DNA from: Nitrospinota bacterium
GTDB lineage: Bacteria > JADFOP01
DNA length: 14,709 nt
NCBI GenBank assembly: GCA_022562795.1
Contig: JADFOP010000048.1
Span: 1 to 14,709, forward strand
Reading direction: 5' to 3'
Of this stretch, positions 1 through 6,518 are shown one piece after another. Each line of letters starts with the position of its first letter. Within the stretch, counting starts at the first letter, position 1. The notes beneath the pieces are model-generated. The model was not told where the DNA came from, did not search any database, and saw nothing but the letters and a program-made list of their open reading frames with translations. Both the position numbers and the translations under genes were made by a program.

Positions 1-108
1 GAACCTATCCACTCCGATCTCCATCACATCGTGGAGACAGCGTGGAGGTGGTGCGAGCGCCGCCCGCTCGGCTTCGCTTCGCCCCCTCAGCCTGCGGCTT
101 CTGAATGA
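1..108 (+). CDS. C-terminal end of a probable UDP-glucose 4-epimerase (partial)
   Basis: An open frame enters from the left edge and ends with TGA at 106-108, giving 35 residues. The segment with HSDLHHIVETAWRWCERRP followed by LGF resembles the C-terminal helix of GalE-type UDP-glucose/UDP-galactose 4-epimerases, where an I/V-x-x-AWRW-x-x-x-x-P segment is common. If correct, the enzyme is a cytoplasmic short-chain dehydrogenase that interconverts UDP-hexoses and would supply sugar nucleotides to the glycosyltransferases that follow. Only the tail is visible, with no NAD-binding or catalytic residues, so the call rests on one short motif plus context. It is followed after 39 bases by the GT4 gene on the same strand, so the two may be co-transcribed. 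Confidence 0.55.
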   Translation, partial: EPIHSDLHHIVETAWRWCERRPLGFASPPQPAASE

Positions 109-133
109 GCCCCCCATTGCTGGTGTCCTAACG

Positions 134-141
134 AAGGAGGT
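134..141 (+). promoter_or_regulatory. Strong Shine-Dalgarno site
   Basis: AAGGAGGT lies six bases upstream of the ATG at 148. It is a near-perfect anti-16S match and fixes the start of the GT4 gene at 148. Confidence 0.85.
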
Positions 142-147
142 CGGTGG

Positions 148-1332
148 ATGGCCCCGCGAGGAGACGCGGCTTCCGGGTCAAAGCCTGAGAGGCCTTTGAA
201 GATTTGTCTCATGCTCGGGGGCATGGGCTTTGGTGGAGGTGAGAAGTACGTCCTCTCCCTTGCCGAGCACCTCTCGGGCGCACACTACTCCTTTCACTTC
301 GTCACCCACCAAGAGAGCCTCTTCTGCGAGGAAGCGCGACGGCGAGGCTACCCCGTAACGGTCATCGACATGACCTGGCGCCTCAATCCCCTGAGCCTCT
401 ATAAGCTCATCCAGTTCTTCAAGCGCCAGCGCATCGATCTGGTTCACACCAACGGGGCTAGGATGAACTTCTACGGCCGCCTGGCAGCCCACAGGGCAGC
501 AGTTCCCAATATCTGCTCGACGGTCCACAACTCTCTGTTCGACTACCCCATCGGGGCCTTCAAGCGGTCCGTCTACGTAAAGGCCGACGCGTGGACCGCC
601 CGGTACGCCCACCGCATCATCACTGTGGCTGAGGCCCTGGCCCGCGACCTCCGAGACAGGTACGGCATCCCCGCAGAGAAGATTCTCACCATCCACAACG
701 GCATTGACCTGGCCGGACTGGCACCGGCACGCTCCCGCGACGCGGTCCTCAAAGAACTTGGCATTCCCACCGAGGCTCTGTGCATGGGAGCCATCGGGCG
801 AATGACCAACCAGAAGGGGTTCGTCTTCCTCCTGCGGGCTCTTCCCGCACTGTTCGACCGCTTCCGCACGGCCCGATGCCTACTGGTGGGAGAAGGGCCT
901 CTTCGCGGCGATTTAGAAAGGGAGGCGGCCAAGCTCGGAGTAAGCGACCGCTGCATATTCACCGGACTGAGAAACGACATCCCTGACCTGTTTCAGGCAA
1001 TGGATGTCTTCGTCATGCCGTCTCTCTCGGAGGGCTTTCCCATGGTCTTGCTCGAGGCGATGGGGATGGAGCGGCCCGTTGCGGCGACTGCCGTAAGCGG
1101 CAACCCCGAGCTCATCGAGCACGGCCGAACCGGCCTTCTCATCTCTCCTTCAGACCCCCCGGCTATTGTCGAGGCTGTCGCCTGGCTTTTGGAGAACCGT
1201 GACGAGGCGGTCGCAATGGGCCAAGCGGCCCGCTCGGCCGTCGAACAAAAATTCACCGTCACAGCGATGGCCGATAAGACCGAAGGCGTCTACAGGGCGA
1301 TGTGGAGCGCTCCCTCAGGAGGCCCGCCCTGA
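148..1332 (+). CDS. Glycosyltransferase family 4 (GT-B fold)
   Basis: This 394-residue protein is a probable retaining glycosyltransferase that moves a sugar from a nucleotide-sugar donor to a growing glycan at the cytoplasmic face of the membrane. The N-terminal domain shows the glycine-rich acceptor-side loop (LMLGGMGFGGGEKYV, residues 21-35). A hinge with HNGID is at 183-187. The C-terminal donor domain has AIGRMTNQKG (215-224), LLVGEGP (245-251) and the E-x7-E motif EGFPMVLLE (295-303). Length is normal for GT4. The start is set by the strong SD at 134-141. It probably follows the epimerase in one transcript and is convergent with the M16 peptidase gene, 38 bases away. Donor and acceptor cannot be read from the sequence. 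Confidence 0.93.
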   Translation: MAPRGDAASGSKPERPLKICLMLGGMGFGGGEKYVLSLAEHLSGAHYSFHFVTHQESLFCEEARRRGYPVTVIDMTWRLNPLSLYKLIQFFKRQRIDLVHTNGARMNFYGRLAAHRAAVPNICSTVHNSLFDYPIGAFKRSVYVKADAWTARYAHRIITVAEALARDLRDRYGIPAEKILTIHNGIDLAGLAPARSRDAVLKELGIPTEALCMGAIGRMTNQKGFVFLLRALPALFDRFRTARCLLVGEGPLRGDLEREAAKLGVSDRCIFTGLRNDIPDLFQAMDVFVMPSLSEGFPMVLLEAMGMERPVAATAVSGNPELIEHGRTGLLISPSDPPAIVEAVAWLLENRDEAVAMGQAARSAVEQKFTVTAMADKTEGVYRAMWSAPSGGPP

Positions 1333-1370
1333 TGTGACATGGGAGGGGGGCTGGTGAAAGGGCTAAAGGG

Positions 1371-2639
1371 TCATTCCTGAAGTAGGGCGGCAAAGCGCCC
1401 GGGGTCCTCGAAAGGCCCTATAACTGCAAACTTCATACGCTCAGGGCTAAACAGGTGTGCGGAGACCCGCGCGACATCGTCTCGCGTTACCCGGTCGACC
1501 TTCTCCAGAATCTCTCTTGGTGTCAAAATCTTATCGTAGAGCAGCTCGCTAACCCCCAGGAGGCTGGCCACCCGCATGGAGCTCTCCAGCTGAAGGGTCA
1601 ATCGGCCCCGGAAGAACTCCTTAGCCTTGGCGAACTCCGCCTCATCTAAGCCGTCCTTGACAATCTTGCGATATTCCTCGCGAATAGCAACCACAGACTG
1701 GTCGACCCGAGAGATGTCCACCCCCGCCTTGGTGACCATGACGCCTGCGTCGGTATACCCGAAAGAGCCAGTGTTGACGTAGTAGGCAAGGCCCTGCCGT
1801 TCACGTACCGACAGGAACATCCGGGAGCTCATGTTGCCGCCGAGGATGATCCCGGTGAGGCGCGCCGTGTAGAAGTCCTCGTGCTCCTGTGGATATCCAA
1901 TGACCCCAATGGCCAGGTGGGCTTGCTCGGTGGGGCGCTGGCGGATAAAGACCGGCTCGCCGTCGGCGGGCACCTCGAAGGGCTTCCAGGTGTAGTCCTT
2001 GCCTGCCTTCGAAAATGCAAATGAAGAAGAGACTAACCCTGGCAGAGTAGCTTCATCGAAGGCGCCGGCGACGCTCACCACCGTGTTGTCCGGCGTGTAG
2101 AGCTTGGCCCTGTAGTCCACGAAGTCGCCCCGCTGCAGGCTCTTGATGGTCTCCATGGTGCCGATCTCGTCCCACCCCAGGGGCTGGTCGCCGAATAGGT
2201 GTCGCTCGAAGTCGAAGCTCACCTGCGAGGAGGGGGTGTCCAGGTACATGTTGTACTCTTCCAATATTACACCCCGTTCGCGCTCGATCTCCTCTTCCGG
2301 GAAGGTAGAATTGAGGAGCATGTCGGAGAGCACGTCGAGGGCCAGCTCTAGGTGCTCAGAGGCCACCCGGACGTAGTAGCCGGCATACTCCTTGGAGGTG
2401 AAGGCGTTGAACTCCCCCCCTACCCCGTCGATGGCTTCGGCCACAGCCTTGGTGTTGGGATATCGCTTGGCCCCCTTGAAGAACATGTGCTCGGTGAAGT
2501 GAGCCAGGCCGTTGATCTCCCGCCATTCGTAGCGGCTCCCAGCCCCCACGAGCACGAGGATGGTAACTGCCTCGGTGTTTGCCATGGGCGTCGAAAGGAG
2601 CCGAAGGTCGTACTGAAGTCGTGTCAGGGTATATTCCAT
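1371..2639 (-). CDS. M16 family zinc metallopeptidase (insulinase/processing peptidase type)
   Basis: A 422-residue protein of the M16 (pitrilysin/MPP-like) family. The inverted zinc motif HxxEH appears as HFTEH at residues 47-51 (H47 and H51 bind zinc, E50 is catalytic). The third ligand fits E127 in ERGVILEE, exactly 76 residues after H51. The C-terminal half carries the R/Y segment RQGLAYY (281-287), also typical of active single-chain M16B enzymes. No signal peptide is seen, so it is probably cytoplasmic and degrades or processes small proteins. The ATG at 2639 has GGAG at 2650-2653, ten bases upstream. It lies downstream of a GT4 gene on the same strand but has its own -10-like box, so it may be expressed separately. 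Nothing in the sequence links it to glycan synthesis. Confidence 0.95.
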   Translation of the reverse strand: MEYTLTRLQYDLRLLSTPMANTEAVTILVLVGAGSRYEWREINGLAHFTEHMFFKGAKRYPNTKAVAEAIDGVGGEFNAFTSKEYAGYYVRVASEHLELALDVLSDMLLNSTFPEEEIERERGVILEEYNMYLDTPSSQVSFDFERHLFGDQPLGWDEIGTMETIKSLQRGDFVDYRAKLYTPDNTVVSVAGAFDEATLPGLVSSSFAFSKAGKDYTWKPFEVPADGEPVFIRQRPTEQAHLAIGVIGYPQEHEDFYTARLTGIILGGNMSSRMFLSVRERQGLAYYVNTGSFGYTDAGVMVTKAGVDISRVDQSVVAIREEYRKIVKDGLDEAEFAKAKEFFRGRLTLQLESSMRVASLLGVSELLYDKILTPREILEKVDRVTRDDVARVSAHLFSPERMKFAVIGPFEDPGRFAALLQE

Positions 2640-2678
2640 CGGAGCGCATCTCCATGTGGGTAATAAAGTGGAACGCCT

Positions 2679-2684
2679 ATTATA
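2679..2684 (-). promoter_or_regulatory. -10 box candidate for the M16 peptidase gene
   Basis: A perfect TATAAT on the minus strand lies 39 bases upstream of the ATG at 2639, a normal distance for a sigma70 promoter. No good -35 hexamer is found at 16-18 bases (AACCTA at 17), so the promoter is tentative. Confidence 0.45.
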
Positions 2685-2737
2685 CTCTTACTGACCCCCA
2701 CTAGGTTGGGACCCCATCCCCTCAATAGTAATGCCCG

Positions 2738-2784
2738 GCCCGGCGTTGTCAAGAAGACCCGCTTCGTGCGGGCGGACGCCGGGC
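2738..2784 (-). terminator. Nested stem-loop just after the GT4 gene
   Basis: A perfect 9-bp inverted repeat (GCCCGGCGT at 2738-2746, ACGCCGGGC at 2776-2784) encloses a second perfect hairpin (CCCGC at 2758-2762, GCGGG at 2768-2772, five-base loop). It begins three bases after the TGA of the minus-strand GT4 gene and separates it from the M16 gene. No T-tract follows on either strand, so it is either a non-canonical terminator or an RNA-stabilising 3' structure. Confidence 0.5.
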
Positions 2785-2786
2785 TC

Positions 2787-4007
2787 TCACCTCTTCGGGT
2801 CTAAGACTTCCTGTATGGTCTCATCGACCACCTGGAGAAAATGCTTCTCATTGAGGTGGTCCTGGATATACCGGAGAGCGCCTTCGGCCAGGACGCGGCG
2901 CTCCTCGGGGTGGGCCAAGAGGTGGGCTATCTCTTCACTCAGACGAGCCACGTCCCCTGGGGGAACCAGGCGGCCAGTCTTGCCGTGGACAACCACATCG
3001 GGGATGCCACCGATTGCCGAGGTAATGATTGGGGTGCCGCATGCCATCGCCTCGGTAATCACGAGCGGCATCCCTTCGACGCGCAAAGTGGGGTTGATGA
3101 AGAGATCGCTCGCATTGTAATAGCCCGGCATGGCGTCCGGCTCGACGGCCCCACAGAAACGCACTCTCCCAACGATACCCAGCCGCTCGGCCAAGCCTTT
3201 TAGGTTCGCTTCGTAGCGTCCCCCACCAACTACAAGGACCCCGAGGTCGGGAAAGGTTTCGATAAGCCGACAAACGGCCTCGAGGCCCACCTGCAGCCCC
3301 TTCTGCTTGGAGAGCACGGCCGCCATGAGGATGACCGGCTGCTGCTCGCCAAAGCCATATTGCTTTCGCACGTGAGCCCGAAGGATGGGGTCAGGCCGGA
3401 AGCGCTCCACATCGGCGGGGGATAATGCGGGTCGAAACTTGGCCTCAGAGACCCCAAACTCCTTCATGAGAATTGGGATCAGAGAGGTATGGTCAACCAG
3501 TATCCGGTCGGCTGCCCGTAGCACATCCCGGAACCAGCACCGATATCCCCACCACCACTCGGGTAGGGCCCTGAGCAAAAAATGCGACATGTCCTTTAGT
3601 CCGTCCGCTTCGGTCCATCGGTTTCGCAGCCCGTCCTTCCACCCGCCGCTCAGAAACGAAACGAATGGCAACGGCGACCTAGGGCGGCAGGTGGTCGCCC
3701 AGCCGTAGCCCGCCATGGAGATGTCCATGACGACATCCACGGGGTCGCGGCCGTGAACCCTCTCAAATGCCTGAGCGCTGGCCTCCCAGTAGGCTTGCGA
3801 GAAACGGGCAATCGGGGTCTGAGCAAGGTAGTGAATCTCCACCCCCTGGGCCTCCTCGCGCTCCACACCCTCGGGATGGCGGGTCGTCAGCACCGTCACG
3901 CGGTGCCCAAGCTGGACCAAGGAGTCTATCAAGTACTTGGCCTGCCGCTCGTTTCCCCCCAACCCGTGGGCTAGCAAGCTCCTGGCAAAAAAGCAAATGT
4001 GCGCCAT
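2787..4007 (-). CDS. Glycosyltransferase family 4 (GT-B fold)
   Basis: A 406-residue glycosyltransferase of the GT4 type, probably adding a sugar to a lipid-linked or polymeric glycan at the inner membrane face. The N-terminus has HGLGGNERQAKYLIDSL (14-30), the usual glycine-rich loop plus helix. The donor domain shows SKQKGL (233-238), LVVGGGRYE (258-266), the E-x7-E motif EGMPLVITE (311-319) and ACGTPIITS with GGIPD after it, all classic. The ATG at 4007 is preceded by GGGAGG (4018-4023) at ten bases. It lies 86 bases after the GT2 gene on the same strand, a probable pair. It is not a close copy of the GT4 at 148-1332. Confidence 0.93.
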   Translation of the reverse strand: MAHICFFARSLLAHGLGGNERQAKYLIDSLVQLGHRVTVLTTRHPEGVEREEAQGVEIHYLAQTPIARFSQAYWEASAQAFERVHGRDPVDVVMDISMAGYGWATTCRPRSPLPFVSFLSGGWKDGLRNRWTEADGLKDMSHFLLRALPEWWWGYRCWFRDVLRAADRILVDHTSLIPILMKEFGVSEAKFRPALSPADVERFRPDPILRAHVRKQYGFGEQQPVILMAAVLSKQKGLQVGLEAVCRLIETFPDLGVLVVGGGRYEANLKGLAERLGIVGRVRFCGAVEPDAMPGYYNASDLFINPTLRVEGMPLVITEAMACGTPIITSAIGGIPDVVVHGKTGRLVPPGDVARLSEEIAHLLAHPEERRVLAEGALRYIQDHLNEKHFLQVVDETIQEVLDPKR

Positions 4008-4093
4008 CTTCCACCCGCCTCCCGAAGGGGCCTTATGCTCTCGGGTCTTCGCAGGGCCGTAATCGACATAGACTAATTATGCCTACCATGCCC

Positions 4094-5011
4094 TCAAAAG
4101 TCCCGCCAACTGGCGTCGCCCCGGAGGCCGTCCCAGAAGGCCCGTCCGATTATGCTCCACTCGACACCCCGCAAGCCCCGGTGATGGCGCACCGCATCAA
4201 CATACGCTTTGGGGATCCCCAAGAGGACGTGGCCCCCAATGGCGACCAGACGGCCCAGGCCCTTGGTATGGCGTCTCAATAGGATTATCTTGTTGCGGTA
4301 GGTGTAATAGATCCGCTCGGGGGTGCGGCGCCCGCCGGGGGCAACCTTGTGTTTGATGAGAGCCCCTGGGGCAAAGTAGATCCCATAGCCGTGCTCCTTG
4401 AGGCGCAGGCAGAAATCGACCTCCTCATGGTCCGTGTAGAAAGTATAATCGAAACCGTCCACCGAATTGAAGGCATCGGCCTTAATCAGTTGGCCACATC
4501 CTATAACAGAATCGCACTCCGTTGGTATGTCGGGGTCCTTCATGGTGAACCGCCCTGTGATGCGGTTCATATATCGTGCCGCGCTTTGGATCTCCTCAGG
4601 CCTGTCAAAGTAGACCACCCGTGCACCCACCACGCCGGCCTGGGGGTGAGCGGCAAAGACGGCTACCATTTGCCGGAGGCAGTCCGGGGCCAGCTCCACA
4701 TCGTCGTCAATACAAAGTATGTAGGCAGCCCGCTCGTCGCGGAGGCGAAATGCCCGATCCCGCGCGGGGCCGACGCCTAAATTCGTTTGGTGTTCCACCA
4801 GGCGAAGGTTCCACCACCCATCGGACCCCATGTCCTCCAAGGCCTCCCTGAGGCGAGCAGGCGAGCCGTCGGTGGAGCCGTTGTCCCAGATGAGGATTTC
4901 CAATCGCTCTTTGGGATAGTCGAGCTCCTGGAGAGAAGCTAAGGTGGCCAGAGTAAGCTCGGCTCTGTTCCGCGTGGGGAAGATGATGGAGACAAAGGGG
5001 AGGTTTTCCAT
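4094..5011 (-). CDS. Glycosyltransferase family 2 (GT-A fold, rhamnosyltransferase-like)
   Basis: This 305-residue protein is an inverting GT2 glycosyltransferase. It starts with the canonical VSIIFPTRNR (7-16) and has IWDNGSTDGS (41-50), in which the Asp contacts the nucleotide. The metal-binding DxD motif is IDDD (101-104). GCGQLIKADAF (171-181) and DHEEVDFCLR (194-203), the catalytic acidic segment, follow. Length is usual for the family. No membrane segment is obvious apart from a moderately hydrophobic C-terminal stretch, so it probably works at the membrane surface. The ATG at 5011 has a modest upstream AAGGGA. It precedes the GT4 gene and follows the CmcI-like gene by 226 bases. The sugar specificity is unknown. 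Confidence 0.93.
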   Translation of the reverse strand: MENLPFVSIIFPTRNRAELTLATLASLQELDYPKERLEILIWDNGSTDGSPARLREALEDMGSDGWWNLRLVEHQTNLGVGPARDRAFRLRDERAAYILCIDDDVELAPDCLRQMVAVFAAHPQAGVVGARVVYFDRPEEIQSAARYMNRITGRFTMKDPDIPTECDSVIGCGQLIKADAFNSVDGFDYTFYTDHEEVDFCLRLKEHGYGIYFAPGALIKHKVAPGGRRTPERIYYTYRNKIILLRRHTKGLGRLVAIGGHVLLGIPKAYVDAVRHHRGLRGVEWSIIGRAFWDGLRGDASWRDF

Positions 5012-5162
5012 GGCTGTGAGTTCCCTTGTTCACCCCATACCAACCCATGGCCACGGTGACCGCCATGGCTTTTCGGTTCCTGAAGCGCTCTCGTTCTCAA
5101 CAGAACCCCAAGGGATTGGAAGTTAGGACAGTGCTAGCCGGGGCCGATGGGAAGCGACTCGA

Positions 5163-5181
5163 ATAAGCCTTTGACGGGCTT
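5163..5181. repeat. Small inverted repeat in the GT2 leader region
   Basis: TAAGCC (5163-5168) and GGCTTA (5176-5181) form a perfect 6-bp stem with a seven-base loop, in the 226-base gap between the CmcI-like gene and the GT2 gene. A second pair, CCATGGC (5045-5051) and GCCATGG (5062-5068), lies nearer the GT2 start. No clear promoter was found in this gap. The function of either repeat is unknown. Confidence 0.3.
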
Positions 5182-5237
5182 AGGGGGACTACCCGTGCTT
5201 TCCTAAGAACTGATCGGATCGTCCACGAGGCGCCCTT

Positions 5238-5885
5238 TCATGCTATCTTACGAAGAAAGCCCTTGGGATTAAAGGTTAAATAGTGATGCTCTTTATCTCT
5301 GTCGACTATAAAATCTTTGTTCTCTTTTAAAAATTCCTCAATCGCCTCCATCGGGCCGGGGCCAAACTCTGGAACCACCGGATGACCGTTCAGGTTGGAA
5401 TCCTCAACGATCAAATAACTCCCCTTAGTAACAAAACTGCTGTACATTCTCAATTCGTTAAGTACGTGCTCTCTGGTGTGGTCCGAATCCAATATCACCA
5501 TGACCTCATCTTCGTCTGTTATAAAACTTCTAACCTTCTCGACAATCTCCTCCGAGGTCGATGAACCGCGCACATAGGATATTCGTTCGTGTTCTGGCCG
5601 TCCTTCTCTGTCCTCAATGTCGATTGTAATGACCTTTCCATGACCTAATAAGTGGCTAATAGAAGCCAGAAAAAGAGCACTCCCACCGTGGGCTGTTCCA
5701 CACTCGATGATGACATCTGGTTTCAAATCATAAATGATTTCCTGATACATCCACATATCCAACGGACACTTCAATGTTGGAACTCCAAACCAAAACGTGT
5801 TAGCCCAGGCCCGCCCAAAATGATGTGCATCGTAGTAAAGTTTATGAAAGTTATTCGTGACCTCTATTTCGACTTTGGGACTCAC
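5238..5885 (-). CDS. CmcI-like cephalosporin hydroxylase family protein (class I methyltransferase fold)
   Basis: The 215-residue frame belongs to the CmcI family, which has a SAM-binding Rossmann fold and is found in many polysaccharide clusters, where its real reaction is mostly unknown. Visible hallmarks are NNFHKLYYD (11-19), LKCPLDMWMYQEI (38-50), motif I IIECGTAHGGSA (59-70), VITIDIEDREG (85-95), MVILDSDHTREHVLNEL (129-145), YLIVEDSNLNGHP (157-169), FGPGPMEAIEEFL (174-186) and TFNPKGFL (204-211). The first start in the uninterrupted frame is GTG at 5885, with no good SD. The same frame extends upstream through a TGA (5892-5894) to an ATG at 5984 with a good SD and a family-like basic N-terminus. 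The natural gene is therefore probably 5238-5984 with a nonsense codon. GC is much lower than in the neighbours. Confidence 0.85.
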   Translation of the reverse strand: MSPKVEIEVTNNFHKLYYDAHHFGRAWANTFWFGVPTLKCPLDMWMYQEIIYDLKPDVIIECGTAHGGSALFLASISHLLGHGKVITIDIEDREGRPEHERISYVRGSSTSEEIVEKVRSFITDEDEVMVILDSDHTREHVLNELRMYSSFVTKGSYLIVEDSNLNGHPVVPEFGPGPMEAIEEFLKENKDFIVDRDKEHHYLTFNPKGFLRKIA

Positions 5886-5891
5886 GTAGAC

Positions 5892-5984
5892 TCAACGTCG
5901 CACAAGTTTTCGTAATGTCAATACCTCGTCATAAAGAATTCTCACCGGTTTGATCGAGCGCAGGAGTTTTCTTATCTTCTTCAT
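5892..5984 (-). CDS. 30-codon ORF, in frame with and probably the true N-terminus of the CmcI-like gene
   Basis: An ATG at 5984 with GGAG at 5994-5997 (nine-base spacing) opens a 30-residue basic peptide that begins MKKIRKLLRSIKPV and ends at TGA (5892-5894). The stop is followed in the same frame by V-Y-V and the CmcI-like sequence, so removing the TGA would give a 248-residue protein, a normal family length. Basic, leucine-rich N-termini of this kind are common in CmcI-like proteins of glycan clusters. This could be a nonsense mutation, a sequencing error, or a short leader ORF with reinitiation at the GTG at 5885. Its ATG overlaps the stop of an upstream open frame (TGATG). Confidence 0.55.
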   Translation of the reverse strand: MKKIRKLLRSIKPVRILYDEVLTLRKLVRR

Positions 5985-6187
5985 CAGGCTCTACTCCACC
6001 ATGTTTCACGTCTGGTTGTCCATGTCGTCTCGTATGTAACCGACGTGATCCGCCAATGAGGACCCGTCCATTTGTCTACCGAGAGACCCATATTATAGGC
6101 CATTTCCTCAGTCGGTGGGGCTACACTCAATCGCGAAAAGCTCGAAGTATCGAAACGTCTGAATGCGAATGGAGGCAATAGTCTGCG
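5984..6187 (-). pseudogene. Probable 3' remnant of an unidentified gene
   Basis: A 67-codon open stretch, with an in-frame TAG at its upstream edge (6188-6190), ends in TGA overlapping the ATG at 5984 (TGATG), a typical arrangement for translationally coupled genes. The peptide contains PTEEMAYNMGLSVDKWTG and several Trp residues and looks more like a protein C-terminus than random sequence. I do not recognise the family. There is no SD and only a TTG (6178) as a possible start. Its upstream boundary, near 6190-6205, coincides with the start of the flippase-like repeat, which fits a truncated gene at a recombination junction. It could still be a chance frame. Confidence 0.35.
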
Positions 6188-6204
6188 CTATCTTTTATGC
6201 TCTG

Positions 6205-6343
6205 TTATAGAAGGGCTACATGAGGTTGACTCTCGGTAAAGTACTAACCCCTGCCTTAGCTCCTAAAAACCTTTGCCCTCACCCGACGTAGCAGAGGCTG
6301 AAGACCCCAGTGGACAGGGCCAGGCTCCATGCGGGCAGGCCAT
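6205..6343 (-). pseudogene. Decayed remnant of the flippase 3' end plus downstream flank (direct repeat copy 1)
   Basis: This stretch matches 9256-9446, the last codons and downstream flank of the intact flippase gene, in the same orientation. Bases 6283-6316 are identical to 9385-9418 (34 bases). Across 6283-6342 there are three substitutions and one deletion. The stop regions align (TAA at 6256-6258 against TAG at 9306-9308), and so does the 32-base flank 6205-6236 (26 identical). About 52 bases corresponding to roughly 9333-9384 are missing. A one-base deletion shifts the frame, and a TGA (6279-6281) interrupts what remains, so it cannot be functional. Upstream sequence (6344 on) has no clear flippase similarity. 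Confidence 0.8.
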
Positions 6344-6377
6344 GGACCAAGAAACCCTTAGCATAGAAAGGGTTGGA

Positions 6378-6518
6378 TTACAACAGGGCCTCGGAGAGAA
6401 AATGCCTTCCTGCTGGAGGTGAACCCTCCTCGTGAAGCCATCCACAGCGGCCGATGGTGTACCCTGGCCCTCTCAAACGGGTTGACTCCTTTCCTTTCGG
6501 AGCCTGTTTAACGTGCAT
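6378..6518 (-). CDS. Small ORF abutting the stop of the 811-residue protein
   Basis: An ATG at 6518 directly follows the TGA of the upstream gene (TGAATG) and opens 46 codons to TAA at 6378-6380. The peptide starts MHVKQAPKGKESTRLRG and shows no domain, membrane segment or recognisable family. It could be translated by termination-reinitiation, but it lies in the decayed intergenic zone and may be chance. Listed only because of the perfect abutment. Confidence 0.2.
   Translation of the reverse strand: MHVKQAPKGKESTRLRGPGYTIGRCGWLHEEGSPPAGRHFLSEALL

Noticed and set aside
178-696. 172-codon minus-strand open frame inside the first GT4 gene
   Set aside because: Shadow of GC-rich coding sequence; the opposite strand has a complete GT4 protein with a strong SD.
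1324-1390. CCGCCCT/AGGGCGG inverted repeat (1324-1330, 1384-1390) as bidirectional terminator between convergent genes
   Set aside because: The loop would be 53 bases, both arms lie in or at the ends of coding sequence, and no T-tract follows.
3767-4282. 171-codon plus-strand frame spanning the GT4 start and the GT2 end
   Set aside because: Pro/Arg/Ser-rich translation without domain, antisense to two well-supported glycosyltransferases.
5892-5894. TGA as a selenocysteine codon in the CmcI-like gene
   Set aside because: CmcI-like proteins have no conserved Cys or Sec here, the position is in a variable N-terminal tail, and no obvious SECIS-like hairpin follows.
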